From Granulosicoccus sp965214025 (GTDB lineage: Bacteria; Pseudomonadota; Gammaproteobacteria; Granulosicoccales; Granulosicoccaceae): 64,000 nucleotides of DNA. The position numbers and the translations under genes were made by a program. Shown here piece after piece: positions 55,392 to 64,000 of the stretch. How positions within the stretch are numbered: position 1 is the first letter of the stretch; each line of letters opens with the position of its first letter. Under the pieces are notes generated by a model that was not told the origin of the DNA, made no database searches, and saw nothing but the letters and a program-made list of their open reading frames with translations. The stretch spans positions 1-64,000 of the forward strand of contig CBDCAW010000057.1 in the NCBI GenBank assembly GCA_965214025.1, in the 5' to 3' direction.

Positions 55392-58010
55392 ATGCGAACC
55401 GATACCCCCGTCACGATAGAACGCAGCGACTACACCCCCTACAACTGGCACCTCAGCAAGACGTCGCTGCATGTCGAGCTGGCACCGTCGGACACCCGTG
55501 TCACCTGTCGCATGTCGCTCGAACGCAGCGCCGCCGGGCCACTGGTTCTGGATGGCGCCGGGCTGACACTCGAAGCATTGTTGCTCGATGCCGATGCGTT
55601 ACCTGCATCGCGGTACGTCATCGACGGTGAAACACTGACGATCGCCGACCTCCCGGATCGCTGTGAGCTGGAGGTCATCACGCACATCGACCCGGACGCA
55701 AACACGTCGCTGGAAGGCCTGTATCGTTCCAGTGGCAATTTCTGCACCCAGTGCGAGGCCCAGGGCTTTCGCAAGATCACCTGGTACCCGGACCGCCCTG
55801 ACGTGCTGTCGGTGTTCGATGTGAGCATCGAGGCAGACGAGGCAAGCTGCCCGATCCTGCTGGCCAATGGCAACAGGGTATCGCAGGCATCACTGAACAA
55901 CGGACGGCATACCGCACACTGGCATGATCCGCATCCGAAGCCGTGTTACCTGTTCGCACTGGTCGCCGGCGATCTGCGCTGCTTCGAGGATGCCTTTACC
56001 ACTGCCGGCGGTCGCGAAGTTGGGCTGTACATCTATGTGCAGGCTCACAACCTCGACAAGTGCGGCTACGCCATGGGCGCCTTGCAGCGTGCCATGCGCT
56101 GGGATGAGGAAGTCTACGGACTGGAGTATGACCTCGATCGGTTCATGATCGTCGCGGTCGACGACTTCAACATGGGGGCAATGGAGAACAAGGGGTTGAA
56201 CATCTTCAACTCACGCTATGTACTGGCCGACGAGCGTACGGCCACCGATGGTGATTTCCTCGGCGTGGAGTCGGTGATCGCGCACGAATACTTCCATAAC
56301 TGGACCGGTAACCGGATCACCTGCCGCGACTGGTTTCAGCTGAGCCTGAAGGAGGGGCTCACGGTATTTCGGGATCAGCAATTCACCGCCGACCTGCACT
56401 CGCGCACGGTCAAGCGCATCGAGGATGTGCGGTTGTTGCGCGCGGCCCAATTCCCGGAAGACTCGGGGCCGATGGCGCATCCGATCCGCCCCGACCGCTA
56501 CATCGAGATCAACAACTTCTACACCGTCACGGTGTACGAGAAGGGCGCTGAAGTCATTCGCATGCTGCACACGCTGTTGGGAGCCGAACGCTTTCGGGCC
56601 GCCATTGATCTCTATGTGCAGCGCCATGATGGTCAGGCAGTCACCTGTGAAGACTTCGTGGTGGCAGTGGAAGATGCCGGCCAGGTAGATCTGACACGGT
56701 TCCGCCGCTGGTACGAACAGGCGGGCACCCCGGTGCTGACGGTCTCGGACGACTACGACGCCGATGCTCGGCGATACACCCTGCATGTGAAACAGCACTG
56801 CCCGGCCACGTCCGGTCAGGCCGAAAAACCACCCTTGCATATTCCGTTGCGTCTGGGTCTGCTGGATCGGCGCAGCGAAACGAGCGGTGAGTCGTTTGCG
56901 TTGAACATCGGCCGCCCGGAAGGCGACAGCACCGTGGTCGATGTGGTCGAGGCCGAGCAGAGCTTCATCTTCGAGGCAGTCGCCAGCCGGCCTGTGGTGT
57001 CGTTGTTGCGAGGTTTTTCCGCGCCGGTACGCCTGCGTCATGAACCCGGCACCGACACCCTGGCCTTTCTGATGGTGCACGACACCGACACCTTCAACCG
57101 CTGGGAGGCCGGCCAGCGACTGGCGCAGCAGCTGATCGACGCGATACTGGACGGTGCCGATGTGCCACTCGACAGTTTTGTGAACGCCTGTGGTGCCGTG
57201 CTTGCCGATACCTCGCTCGATCCGGCCTTGAAGGCGGAAATGTTGTCCTTGCCCAGCTTGAAGACACTGGCCGACTCGCGAGAGCTCATCGACATCGCTG
57301 CCCTGGATGCCGCACGGGTGGCGGTACAGGTCGCGTTGGCAGAGGCCCACGAGCCAGCGCTGAGCACGCTCGTGTCGGCTCCGCGAGCACCGGGCCTGGC
57401 GGTGCTCGATGCATCGGCGATCAGCCAGCGTAGTCTGGCGGCGGTCGCTCTGGGCCTGCTCGGTTCGCTGGGGCCGGGTCACTGGCAAGCGCTGGCCGTG
57501 GCGCGTTACGAGCGCGCCGACAACATGACGGATCGCATCATGGCCCTCGGTGCGCTATGCCACAGGCCCGGTGCCGAACGCGATGCCGCGCTCGCCGATT
57601 TCTACCAGACGTTCCGGCACGAACGGCTGGTCGTCGACAAGTGGTTCTCCCTGCAGGCGATGGCCCGCCATCCGAAGGTCATCGACGAGGTCGTGGCACT
57701 CACCTGCCATCCGGACTTCGAGCCTGACAATCCCAACCGTCTGCGCTCGCTGATCGCAGCCTTCGCCTCGGGCAACCCGTTGCACTTCCATGCCGTCGAC
57801 GGTCGCGGCTATGAGCTGCTGGCCGATCACGTGATTCGTCTGGACGGCAGAAATCCTCAGCTCGCAGCGCGGTTGATCAACTCGCTCGCCGACTGGAGGC
57901 GGTATCGGCAGCCGGGGTCAGGCTTGATGAGAGCGGCGCTTCAGCGTGTCGCCGCCATCGACGGCCTGTCGCCGGATGTGTTCGAGATCGTCGCTCGAAG
58001 CCTGAAGTAG
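55392..58010 (+). CDS. pepN: Aminopeptidase N (M1 family)
   Basis: Broad-specificity zinc aminopeptidase in the cytoplasm. The 872-residue product matches E. coli PepN in length (870). It has the substrate-anchoring motif GAMENKGLN and the zinc-binding HEYFHNWTGNRITCRDW, with the second Glu ligand in LKEGLTVFRDQ. The N-terminal beta domain and the long C-terminal helical domain are complete, ending FEIVARSLK. It has no signal peptide. A very strong hairpin begins at its stop codon. Confidence 0.97.
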   Translation: MRTDTPVTIERSDYTPYNWHLSKTSLHVELAPSDTRVTCRMSLERSAAGPLVLDGAGLTLEALLLDADALPASRYVIDGETLTIADLPDRCELEVITHIDPDANTSLEGLYRSSGNFCTQCEAQGFRKITWYPDRPDVLSVFDVSIEADEASCPILLANGNRVSQASLNNGRHTAHWHDPHPKPCYLFALVAGDLRCFEDAFTTAGGREVGLYIYVQAHNLDKCGYAMGALQRAMRWDEEVYGLEYDLDRFMIVAVDDFNMGAMENKGLNIFNSRYVLADERTATDGDFLGVESVIAHEYFHNWTGNRITCRDWFQLSLKEGLTVFRDQQFTADLHSRTVKRIEDVRLLRAAQFPEDSGPMAHPIRPDRYIEINNFYTVTVYEKGAEVIRMLHTLLGAERFRAAIDLYVQRHDGQAVTCEDFVVAVEDAGQVDLTRFRRWYEQAGTPVLTVSDDYDADARRYTLHVKQHCPATSGQAEKPPLHIPLRLGLLDRRSETSGESFALNIGRPEGDSTVVDVVEAEQSFIFEAVASRPVVSLLRGFSAPVRLRHEPGTDTLAFLMVHDTDTFNRWEAGQRLAQQLIDAILDGADVPLDSFVNACGAVLADTSLDPALKAEMLSLPSLKTLADSRELIDIAALDAARVAVQVALAEAHEPALSTLVSAPRAPGLAVLDASAISQRSLAAVALGLLGSLGPGHWQALAVARYERADNMTDRIMALGALCHRPGAERDAALADFYQTFRHERLVVDKWFSLQAMARHPKVIDEVVALTCHPDFEPDNPNRLRSLIAAFASGNPLHFHAVDGRGYELLADHVIRLDGRNPQLAARLINSLADWRRYRQPGSGLMRAALQRVAAIDGLSPDVFEIVARSLK

Positions 58011-58063
58011 GGCCTGTCAGCACTCGGCCCATGGACACCCATGGGCCGAGTGCTGACAGGCCC
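58010..58063. terminator. Perfect 25-bp inverted repeat at the pepN stop codon
   Basis: The arms 58010-58034 and 58039-58063 are perfectly complementary with a four-base ACAC loop, and the first arm starts with the last base of the pepN stop codon. No T-run follows, so it is not a classical rho-independent terminator. It could still block 3' exonucleases, or be a repetitive extragenic palindrome. Confidence 0.6.
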
Positions 58064-58236
58064 TGACTGCTTCAGAGTTCATTACCTTTTTGTAAGTCAC
58101 TGTTAACAATGGTGTAGAGCAAGCCCTCGAGAGCCTCATCACGTTCCTGCGCGTGGTATTTTCCGCAAGGCCCGTCACAGTTTCATTCAGCGGAAGGCGG
58201 GCGGTAGCTATGCGAGAGATCGCAGGGAAACTGTTC

Positions 58237-58446
58237 ATGACCGAACGCAAGCAAGGCACCGTCAAGTGGTTCGACAATGCGAAGGGCTACGGATTCATCA
58301 TCAGCCCCGAAGGTGACGATGTGTTCGTCCACTACCGGGTGATAGACGGTGACGGTTATCGATCGCTGACGGAGGGGCAGAACGTCGAGTTCGTCGCGGT
58401 CAAGGGTGAGAAGGGCTGGCAGGCATCGGAGGTGTCTGTGGTCTAA
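58237..58446 (+). CDS. Cold-shock protein (CspA family)
   Basis: A 69-residue nucleic-acid-binding OB-fold protein. RNP1 is present as KGYGFI (GTVKWFDNAKGYGFI) and RNP2 as DDVFVHY. The protein ends QASEVSVV. I chose the ATG at 58237 because it gives standard family length; an in-frame ATG at 58210 would add nine residues. It sits between pepN and a thioesterase gene. Confidence 0.94.
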   Translation: MTERKQGTVKWFDNAKGYGFIISPEGDDVFVHYRVIDGDGYRSLTEGQNVEFVAVKGEKGWQASEVSVV

Positions 58447-58485
58447 TGGGCGCCGACCCGAGTTTGCCACCCAGCGTCTCCAACG

Positions 58486-58902
58486 ATGACCGATACCTTG
58501 CTCCCCGAGGGCACCGTGCTGCACGAGATGTCCTTCCCCATTCGCTGGGGCGACATGGATGCACTGAGTCACGTCAACAACACGGTCTATTTCCGCTACT
58601 TCGAGCAAACTCGGCTGGGCTGGTACGAAGCACTCGGTCTGCCCTCGCTGGCACTGGGCGGGGAGGGCATGGTCATCGTCGACAACCATGCCGAGTATCT
58701 GCGCCCGCTCGTATACCCGGCCCACATCACCGTTCGCATGGGTGGGCACAGCCCGGGCCGTAGCTCGTTTGTCAGTACGTATGCGATCGCTTCAAACGAC
58801 AACCTGTTCACGCGAGGCAGCGCGAAGATCGTCTGGGTCGATCAGAAGGCCGGCAAGTCGACGCCCTTGCCCGCTTCGGTGCGAGGCCTGTTCGATGCGT
58901 GA
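58486..58902 (+). CDS. Acyl-CoA thioesterase, hotdog fold
   Basis: A 138-residue hotdog-fold protein with the signature FPIRWGDMDALSHVNNTVYF and RYFEQTRLGWYEALG, including the catalytic Asp. This places it in the YbgC/4-hydroxybenzoyl-CoA thioesterase family. Its acyl substrate is not evident. Its stop overlaps the next gene's start by eight bases, so the two are probably translated together. Confidence 0.9.
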   Translation: MTDTLLPEGTVLHEMSFPIRWGDMDALSHVNNTVYFRYFEQTRLGWYEALGLPSLALGGEGMVIVDNHAEYLRPLVYPAHITVRMGGHSPGRSSFVSTYAIASNDNLFTRGSAKIVWVDQKAGKSTPLPASVRGLFDA

Positions 58903-59491
58903 TTCCGCTACCGGCGGCACCGGTCAGTACTGTCGCAAGTGTGGCCAGCCGGTCGTACCGTCGGTTCCGCCGGGCGACAACCGCCCGCGGGCCCTGTGCC
59001 ACGAGTGCGGCCATGTCGAGTACGACAACCCGAAGAACGTGGTGGGTTGCCTGCTGGTGTGGCAGGGCAAGGTGCTGCTATGCCGTCGCGCCATCGAGCC
59101 GCGCTACGGCCTGTGGACGCTGCCCGCCGGATTCATGGAAAACGCCGAGAGTCTGCAAGACGGTGCGCAGCGTGAGTGCCTGGAAGAGGCAGAGGCGCGG
59201 GTGGACGGCATCCATCTTTTCGCGGTGTACTCGCTGCCGCACATCAGCCAGGTCTACATCATGTTTCGCGGTGAGTTGCGCGAAGGGTACGCGGCGGCGG
59301 GCGACGAAACGCTGGAGGTCGGCCTGTTCGACGAGGCGAGCATTCCGTGGAACGATCTGGCATTTCCGGTGGTCACCGAAACGCTGGAAAGGCATTTCGA
59401 AAGGCCCGGCGAACTGGGCGGTGTGGTTTTGAGCGCAGACATCGTCAGCCGTCCGGGCGCTCCGTTGAATATCGCTCGGCATTCCGGGTAA
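58895..59491 (+). CDS. Nudix hydrolase with an N-terminal zinc ribbon
   Basis: From the ATG at 58895 the product has 198 residues. Two CxxC pairs (YCRKCGQ; LCHECGH) form a zinc ribbon. The Nudix box GFMENAESLQDGAQRECLEE contains the REx2EE metal site. The layout resembles small NADH-pyrophosphatase-like Nudix proteins; substrate unknown. The start overlaps the thioesterase stop by eight bases. Its 3' end overlaps the convergent sulfurtransferase gene by 47 bp. Confidence 0.9.
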   Translation: MRDSATGGTGQYCRKCGQPVVPSVPPGDNRPRALCHECGHVEYDNPKNVVGCLLVWQGKVLLCRRAIEPRYGLWTLPAGFMENAESLQDGAQRECLEEAEARVDGIHLFAVYSLPHISQVYIMFRGELREGYAAAGDETLEVGLFDEASIPWNDLAFPVVTETLERHFERPGELGGVVLSADIVSRPGAPLNIARHSG

Positions 59492-60293
59492 TCCACTCGC
59501 TCCACGAACCTGCGTAGAGCGCCCCGGCAGGCAGGCCGGCATGGGTCATCGCGAGCACGTTGTGGGCCGCCGTCACACCGGAGCCGCAGTAGTGCGCGAT
59601 CGGCCGATCGGCAGCGTCTTCCATAACCTGGTTGAAGCGGGTCTGTAGTTCGGTGGCGGACAACCAGCGGCCATCGGTGCCGAGGTTTTCCTTGAAAGGC
59701 AGGTTGATCGCGTTTGGAATATGGCCTGCCACCGGGTCGATCGGTTCCACCTCGCCCAGGTACCGGGCGGCTTCGCGCGCATCGATCAGCAGATGCTCGC
59801 CACGAGCCACTGCATCGAACCCGACAAGCTCGACCAGTGAATCCGCAGCCTTGAAATCGCCGAGGTCGGGTATTGCCGGCCGATCGTGATCAATGGGTTT
59901 TCCGGCCCCCTGCCAGGCGTTGAATCCACCGTTCAGCACGGCGCAGGCTTCGTGCCCCAACCACCGGCACAGCCACCAGAAGCGGCTCGCGAACGCTCCG
60001 GCATCGTCGTCGTAGCATACGAGTTGCGAGCCGTCGGAAATGCCCCACCGACGAAACCGTGCGCTCATCTCCTCGCGGGCGGGTAGGGGGTGGCGACCGG
60101 TATGGCCGGCGACCTTCCAGCCCGAGAGATCGTCGTCGAGATGTGCGTAGCGTGCGCCCGGGATACGTCCGGCCTGCCAATGCGCCATGCCCTGCGTGGT
60201 GTCTGCCAGCGAAAAACGGCAATCGAAGATGATAGTCTCACGATCATCCCGCAGGCCGTCGAGCGTTTCGACGTCGATCAGTGTCGTATGCAT
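59445..60293 (-). CDS. sseA: 3-mercaptopyruvate/thiosulfate sulfurtransferase
   Basis: Two-domain rhodanese-type enzyme of 282 residues. The N-terminal domain has VIFDCRFSLADTTQGMAHW-type sequence (see TTQGMAHWQAGRIPGARY). The C-terminal active loop is HYCGSGVTAAHNVLAMTHAG, whose Cys carries the persulfide. The CGSGVTA loop is typical of 3-mercaptopyruvate sulfurtransferases. DPVAGHIPNAINLPF is also conserved. It converges on, and overlaps by 47 bp, the Nudix gene. Confidence 0.93.
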   Translation of the reverse strand: MHTTLIDVETLDGLRDDRETIIFDCRFSLADTTQGMAHWQAGRIPGARYAHLDDDLSGWKVAGHTGRHPLPAREEMSARFRRWGISDGSQLVCYDDDAGAFASRFWWLCRWLGHEACAVLNGGFNAWQGAGKPIDHDRPAIPDLGDFKAADSLVELVGFDAVARGEHLLIDAREAARYLGEVEPIDPVAGHIPNAINLPFKENLGTDGRWLSATELQTRFNQVMEDAADRPIAHYCGSGVTAAHNVLAMTHAGLPAGALYAGSWSEWITRNAERYSTERPDG

Positions 60294-60386
60294 GTCTGCG
60301 ATTTCCCCCTGCTCGCGTTTGCCGTAAGTTCGCGGTCAGCCCCGAGCCGATGACTACCCACGACTACCCACGACCTATTCTTCCCC

Positions 60387-61166
60387 ATGACTGAGTCTAC
60401 CCTTTCATCCGCCGCTGCTTCCGGCCGCGAGGCCGAGGTGCTCGACCTGCTGATGGCGCATCGCTCCATACGCAAGTTCGATGAACGTGCCGTGCCCGAC
60501 GCGTTGCTGGAGCGAATCGTCGCCTGCGGGCAGGCCGCGGCTTCGTCGAGCAACGTGCAGGCGGTCAGTGTGATTCACGTGACGGCACCGGAAACACGTG
60601 CGGCGATCGCCGAACTGGCGGGCGGGCAGGCCTATGTCAGCTCTGCCGGTGCATTCGTGGTCTATTGCGCCGATCTGCATCGCAGCGCTGCTGCCTGTAC
60701 CGCCGCGGGCGGCGAGTTCATGCCGGGAATGACCGAGCAGTTCATCATCGCCACCGTTGATGTCGGCCTTTCGGCACAGAATGCCGTGGTGGCGGCAGAG
60801 TCGCTCGGGCTGGGTATCTGCTACATCGGCGGTATTCGCAACGATCCGGCGAAAGTGTCCGAATTGCTCGGCTTGCCCGATCAGGTGTACCCGGTGTTCG
60901 GGCTTTGCCTCGGCTACCCGGCCCAGGATCCGGACGTGAAGCCGCGTCTGCCGATCGGCGCCGTGCTGATGAAAGATCGCTACCGTGAGCAGCAGCAGCA
61001 GGCTCACGTGGCTCAGTACGATGAAACGCTCAGCGAATACTACCGAATGCGTACCGGCGGGAAGAAGGATAGCAACTGGAGCACCGAAATGAAGGCACTG
61101 GTCGGCAAGGAATCACGGCCGCACATGCGCAAGTTTCTCGAGGCACGCGGCTTCACGATGCGTTGA
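60387..61166 (+). CDS. NfsA-like FMN-dependent nitroreductase/NADPH oxidoreductase
   Basis: A 259-residue nitroreductase-family flavoprotein. LLMAHRSIRKFDERAVPDAL and AAASSSNVQAVSVIHVT are FMN-contact segments. NAVVAAESLGLGICYIGGIR and GLPDQVYPVFGLCLGYPAQD are NfsA-type core motifs, followed by the extended C-terminal part (MRKFLEARGFTMR). The short spacing (93 bp) from divergent sseA suggests a shared promoter region. Physiological electron acceptor unknown. Confidence 0.9.
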   Translation: MTESTLSSAAASGREAEVLDLLMAHRSIRKFDERAVPDALLERIVACGQAAASSSNVQAVSVIHVTAPETRAAIAELAGGQAYVSSAGAFVVYCADLHRSAAACTAAGGEFMPGMTEQFIIATVDVGLSAQNAVVAAESLGLGICYIGGIRNDPAKVSELLGLPDQVYPVFGLCLGYPAQDPDVKPRLPIGAVLMKDRYREQQQQAHVAQYDETLSEYYRMRTGGKKDSNWSTEMKALVGKESRPHMRKFLEARGFTMR

Positions 61167-61170
61167 TTCG

Positions 61171-62925
61171 CTATAAGTCGCGTAACTCGCGGCGCAGGAT
61201 CTTGCCCACGTTGGTCTTCGGCAGTTCATCGACGAACTGGATGATCTTCGGCTGCTTGTAGCCGGTGAGACTGGTCTTGCAATGTGCCTTGATCACCTCG
61301 GCGGTGACCGAGTCGTCCCTGCGCACCACCACTACCTTGACCTTCTCGCCGGAGTGCTCGTCCGGTACGCCGATGGCCCCGACTTCCAGCACCCCGGGCA
61401 CCTCGGCGACCACGTTCTCGATCTCGTTCGGGTACACGTTGAAGCCGGACACGAGGATCATGTCCTTCAACCGGTCGACGATCTTGATGTAGCCCTGTGC
61501 GTTCATGCGGGCCACATCGCCGGTGTGAAACCAGCCGTCTTCGTCGATGGCCTTCGCGGTATCCTCCGGTCGGTTCCAGTAGCCTTTCATGACCTGCGGT
61601 CCACGGATGCACAGCTCGCCCGTTTCGTCCGTGGCCACCGCGTCGTTTTCCGGTGATCGGATGGACGCGTCGGTGGACGGAATGGGCAGGCCGATGGAAT
61701 CGTTGTAATCGGTGAGGCTCATCGGATTGATGCAGGCCGCCGGGCTGGTTTCCGTCAGGCCGTAGGCTTCGATCAGTGGCACACCGGTGATGCTCTTCCA
61801 GCGATCGGCCACGGACTTCTGCACCGCCATGCCACCGCCGAGCGTCAGCTTGACCTTGCTGAAATCGAGCTGATCGAAGCCCTCGGTGTTCATCAAGCCG
61901 TTGAACAGGGTGTTCACACCGGTGAAGGCCGTGAAACGATGCTTGCCGAGCTCCTTGATAAACCCCGGCATGTCGCGCGGATTGGTGATCAGCACGTTCA
62001 GGGCACCGAGTTTCATGAAGGTCAGGCAGTTCGCCGTCAGCGAGAAGATATGGTAGAGCGGTAGCGCCGTGATGATGATCTCGCTGCCTTCGGTCAGCTT
62101 CGAGGTGCTCAGCCAGGTGTAGGCCTGAGTGATGTTGGCGACCATGTTGCCGTGCGTGAGCATCGCACCCTTGGCCACGCCGGTGGTGCCCCCGGTGTAT
62201 TGGAGGAACGCGAGATCATCGCGGGAAGGGTTGGCCACGGCCCGTGACAGCCGGCTGCCGTCGCCGAGCACCGTCTTGAAATCGATGGCCTGCGGCAGGT
62301 TGTAGCGAGGCACCAGCTTCTTGACGTGGCGAATCACCAGGTTCACCAGCACCGATTTCGGCCAGTCGAGCAGGTCGCCGAAGCGGGTGACGATGACGTG
62401 CTTGACATCGGTTTCGGCCACAACTTTCTCCACCGTGCCGGCGAAGGCCTCGATGACCAGGATGGCCACGGCTCCGGAGTCCTGTAGCTGGTGCTTCAGT
62501 TCCCGCTCGGTGTAGAGCGGATTGGTATTGACCACCACCAGCCCGGCGCGTAGCGCACCGAACACCGCCACCGGGTATTGCAGCACGTTGGGCATCATGA
62601 TCGCGATACGCTCACCCGCTTTCAGGCCGGCTTCGTGTTGCAGCCAGGCGGCGAAGTCTGCCGTCAGGCTGTCCAGTTCGGCGAAGCTGATGGACTTGCC
62701 CAGGTTGTTGAAAGACGGGCGCTCGGCAAAGCGTTCCACCACCTCGTCGAAGATCGCGTTGACCGATTCGCAATCCGAGGTATCGACCTCTGCCGGCATG
62801 CCGGGCGGATAGGAGGCGAGCCACGGTTTCTGTGCGTTCACAGGGCCGGACGGGGGGCCGGACGGGGGGCCGGACGGGGGGCCGGACGGGGAGCCGGACA
62901 GGTTTTCGGATTCGGTGTTTTCCAT
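61171..62925 (-). CDS. fadD: Long-chain fatty acid-CoA ligase with a repetitive N-terminal extension
   Basis: Activates fatty acids to acyl-CoA for beta-oxidation or lipid synthesis. The 584-residue AMP-forming enzyme has FLQYTGGTTGVAKGAMLTHG (P-loop motif) and IEAYGLTETSPAACINP. It also has GWFHTGDVARMNAQGYIKIV and RLKDMILVSGFNVYPNEIEN, and ends with the catalytic Lys segment PKTNVGKILRRELRD. Compared with E. coli FadD it has about 25 extra N-terminal residues (SGPPSGPPSGP), encoded by a 12-bp tandem repeat. It ends five bases from the convergent nfsA-like gene. Confidence 0.95.
   Translation of the reverse strand: MENTESENLSGSPSGPPSGPPSGPPSGPVNAQKPWLASYPPGMPAEVDTSDCESVNAIFDEVVERFAERPSFNNLGKSISFAELDSLTADFAAWLQHEAGLKAGERIAIMMPNVLQYPVAVFGALRAGLVVVNTNPLYTERELKHQLQDSGAVAILVIEAFAGTVEKVVAETDVKHVIVTRFGDLLDWPKSVLVNLVIRHVKKLVPRYNLPQAIDFKTVLGDGSRLSRAVANPSRDDLAFLQYTGGTTGVAKGAMLTHGNMVANITQAYTWLSTSKLTEGSEIIITALPLYHIFSLTANCLTFMKLGALNVLITNPRDMPGFIKELGKHRFTAFTGVNTLFNGLMNTEGFDQLDFSKVKLTLGGGMAVQKSVADRWKSITGVPLIEAYGLTETSPAACINPMSLTDYNDSIGLPIPSTDASIRSPENDAVATDETGELCIRGPQVMKGYWNRPEDTAKAIDEDGWFHTGDVARMNAQGYIKIVDRLKDMILVSGFNVYPNEIENVVAEVPGVLEVGAIGVPDEHSGEKVKVVVVRRDDSVTAEVIKAHCKTSLTGYKQPKIIQFVDELPKTNVGKILRRELRDL
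62843..62898 (-). repeat. 12-bp tandem repeat in the fadD 5' end
   Basis: Four to five copies of GGCCGGACGGGG encode the Ser-Gly-Pro-Pro repeats. The unit is a multiple of three, so changes in copy number keep the reading frame. Confidence 0.9.
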
Positions 62926-62937
62926 CGGCCTACCTCC

Positions 62938-63435
62938 TCAGGCGGCTTGTCCGCAGCAACGCTTGAACTTCTTGCCGCTGCCGCAGCCACAGGGCTCGTT
63001 ACGGCCCTGTTTGGGTGTGTCGCGCTGGAACTGCTCGATTCGGGGCATATCGGCATCCTTGAAGAACCACTGACCGTGATATTTCTCGAAAACGCCGACC
63101 TCATGATGCGTATGGCGACGCTTGTCGGCATCGCGGTAGTGCGCCATGAATTCTATACGCCCCTCGGAATCATCGGCCAGACCACCGGTCACCTTCATGA
63201 TATCGAGCTCCAGCCAGTCTGACTCTCGTGCCCAGCGTGCGGTGGCTGCCTCATCGATCGCGGTGCGGGTGCTCGGATGATGTGTTTTCAGGATGAAGCT
63301 CATGTTGCCGATCACGTGAGCGGTGTACCGGGCACGCATCAGAGCTTCGGCGGTGGTAGCGTTGACGTTGCCGTCGATGTACGGCAGGCAGCAGTCCGCC
63401 AGTAATCGACTGGAACCGCAAGGGCAGGGCGACAT
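62938..63435 (-). CDS. YchJ-family protein with two SEC-C zinc motifs
   Basis: A 165-residue protein with an SEC-C motif at each end: PCPCGSSRLLADCC at the N-terminus and NEPCGCGSGKKFKRCC at the C-terminus. Between them lies the NTF2-like YchJ domain (ALMRARYTAHVIGNMSFILK; RIEFMAHYRDADKRRHTHHE). The family binds zinc; its role is unknown. It starts upstream of fadD on the same strand, 12 bp apart, so it may be co-transcribed with it. Confidence 0.93.
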   Translation of the reverse strand: MSPCPCGSSRLLADCCLPYIDGNVNATTAEALMRARYTAHVIGNMSFILKTHHPSTRTAIDEAATARWARESDWLELDIMKVTGGLADDSEGRIEFMAHYRDADKRRHTHHEVGVFEKYHGQWFFKDADMPRIEQFQRDTPKQGRNEPCGCGSGKKFKRCCGQAA

Positions 63436-63646
63436 GTCCGGATCCTGTACTGATGAAAGGTGTCAGTGCCGGTCCGTCGATCAGCGCGAAAACAGGAGTG
63501 ATCGACAGGTGGGCAGTGGCGTCGGCCGACAAGTGTAACCTGAGCGGGCGTCTCGCCAGACACAGCCTGACGACAGCGGCTGACGGTGTGGTGCGGCAAT
63601 GGTCGGGGCCCTGGCCGCCATCGCCCGCGCCCGTGGCCGGTTCTCG

Positions 63647-64000
63647 TCAGTGCAGGGTACGCGCGTCAGCTTCATCATCACGGGTCGGCGGGTGCCCGTA
63701 GACCCGGTGGCCTTCGCCATCGCGCATGTAGGGGAAACTCACGCGTAGCAAGCCGTGCCCGAGCATCGTGACGCAGGCGGTGTCGCGGAATTCGGCATGG
63801 TTGGTGAACTCGAAGCGGTAGTCGCGCCGCCACAGGGCATGGCCTCGCGCGGAGCGAGCCGGCCGCAGGCGATCCAGCGCCACGCTCTGGTCCAGGAACT
63901 GGACCTGCTGTCGGTCGCAGGCACGGCGCGCGTGTTCCACCGCCAGTTCACGGGCGCGCGCAGACGTCCACCAAAAACCCAAACCGGCCAGCGGTAAGGC
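63647..64000 (-). CDS. DUF3301 family protein, partial at the window edge
   Basis: At least 111 residues. After a hydrophobic start (LGFWW) the sequence reads ARARELAVEHARRACDRQQV, QFLDQSVALDRLRPARSARG and WRRDYRFEFTNHAEFRDTAC, the pattern I associate with DUF3301. The frame stays open to the right edge (ALPLAGLGFWW), so the true start and the N-terminal membrane helix probably lie beyond 64000. Function unknown. Confidence 0.75.
   Translation of the reverse strand, partial: ALPLAGLGFWWTSARARELAVEHARRACDRQQVQFLDQSVALDRLRPARSARGHALWRRDYRFEFTNHAEFRDTACVTMLGHGLLRVSFPYMRDGEGHRVYGHPPTRDDEADARTLH

Noticed and set aside
56211..57488. Minus-strand 425-codon frame opposite pepN
   Set aside because: Antisense shadow of an intact pepN.

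Overview
The window is a chromosomal replication-origin region of a gammaproteobacterium. This rests on the gene order gyrB-recF-dnaN-dnaA on the minus strand, then rpmH-rnpA-yidD-yidC-mnmE-mnmG-rsmG-parA-parB-atpIBEFHAGDC-glmU-glmS on the plus strand. Genes left of dnaA read leftward and those from rpmH onward read rightward, as expected for two replication arms leaving an origin. The genus cannot be fixed from the sequence alone.

Layout: (1) 0-6.2 kb, minus strand: ubiD (carrying two frameshifts), oligopeptidase A and gyrB. (2) 6.2-12.9 kb: no credible gene, but a huge array of the 16-bp palindrome TGTTCCACGTGGAACA, which fits the chromosomal parS (ParB-binding centromere) consensus. By hand I count about 67 exact copies and about 25 copies with 1-3 mismatches, plus about a dozen decayed ones, mostly 53-60 bp apart. 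The spacers fall into a few recurring families in the same orientation, so the array is a higher-order satellite repeat. (3) 13.5-17.3 kb: recF, dnaN and dnaA, with a DnaA-box cluster between dnaN and dnaA and a DnaA box inside the likely dnaA promoter. (4) 17.3-25.8 kb: an accessory block splitting dnaA from rpmH. It holds a DUF4874/DUF4832 exported protein and two duplicated fasciclin-domain exported proteins, with a decayed IS21-type transposase between them. (5) 25.8-45.8 kb: the conserved rightward block of ribosomal/RNase P/membrane-insertion genes, tRNA-modification genes, parAB, the complete ATP synthase operon and glmUS. (6) 45.8-64 kb: mixed housekeeping genes. These are an MFS transporter, a GST, a tiny membrane peptide, an orphan phnM, a 2-hydroxyacid dehydrogenase, ctpA-envC, pepN, a cold-shock protein, a thioesterase, a Nudix hydrolase, sseA, an nfsA-like gene, fadD, ychJ and a partial DUF3301 gene.

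How it fits together: DnaA, DnaN, GyrB and RecF act at the origin. ParA and ParB, encoded about 21 kb from the array, are the natural partners of the parS repeats. The array would then be a regional, satellite-like bacterial centromere instead of the handful of dispersed parS sites usual in bacteria. That is the most unusual feature here. The identification of the 16-mer as parS follows from its match to the known consensus; the function of the array as a unit is inference.

Cautions: single-base frameshifts in ubiD and at the 3' end of atpD may be assembly errors. All counts are by eye.
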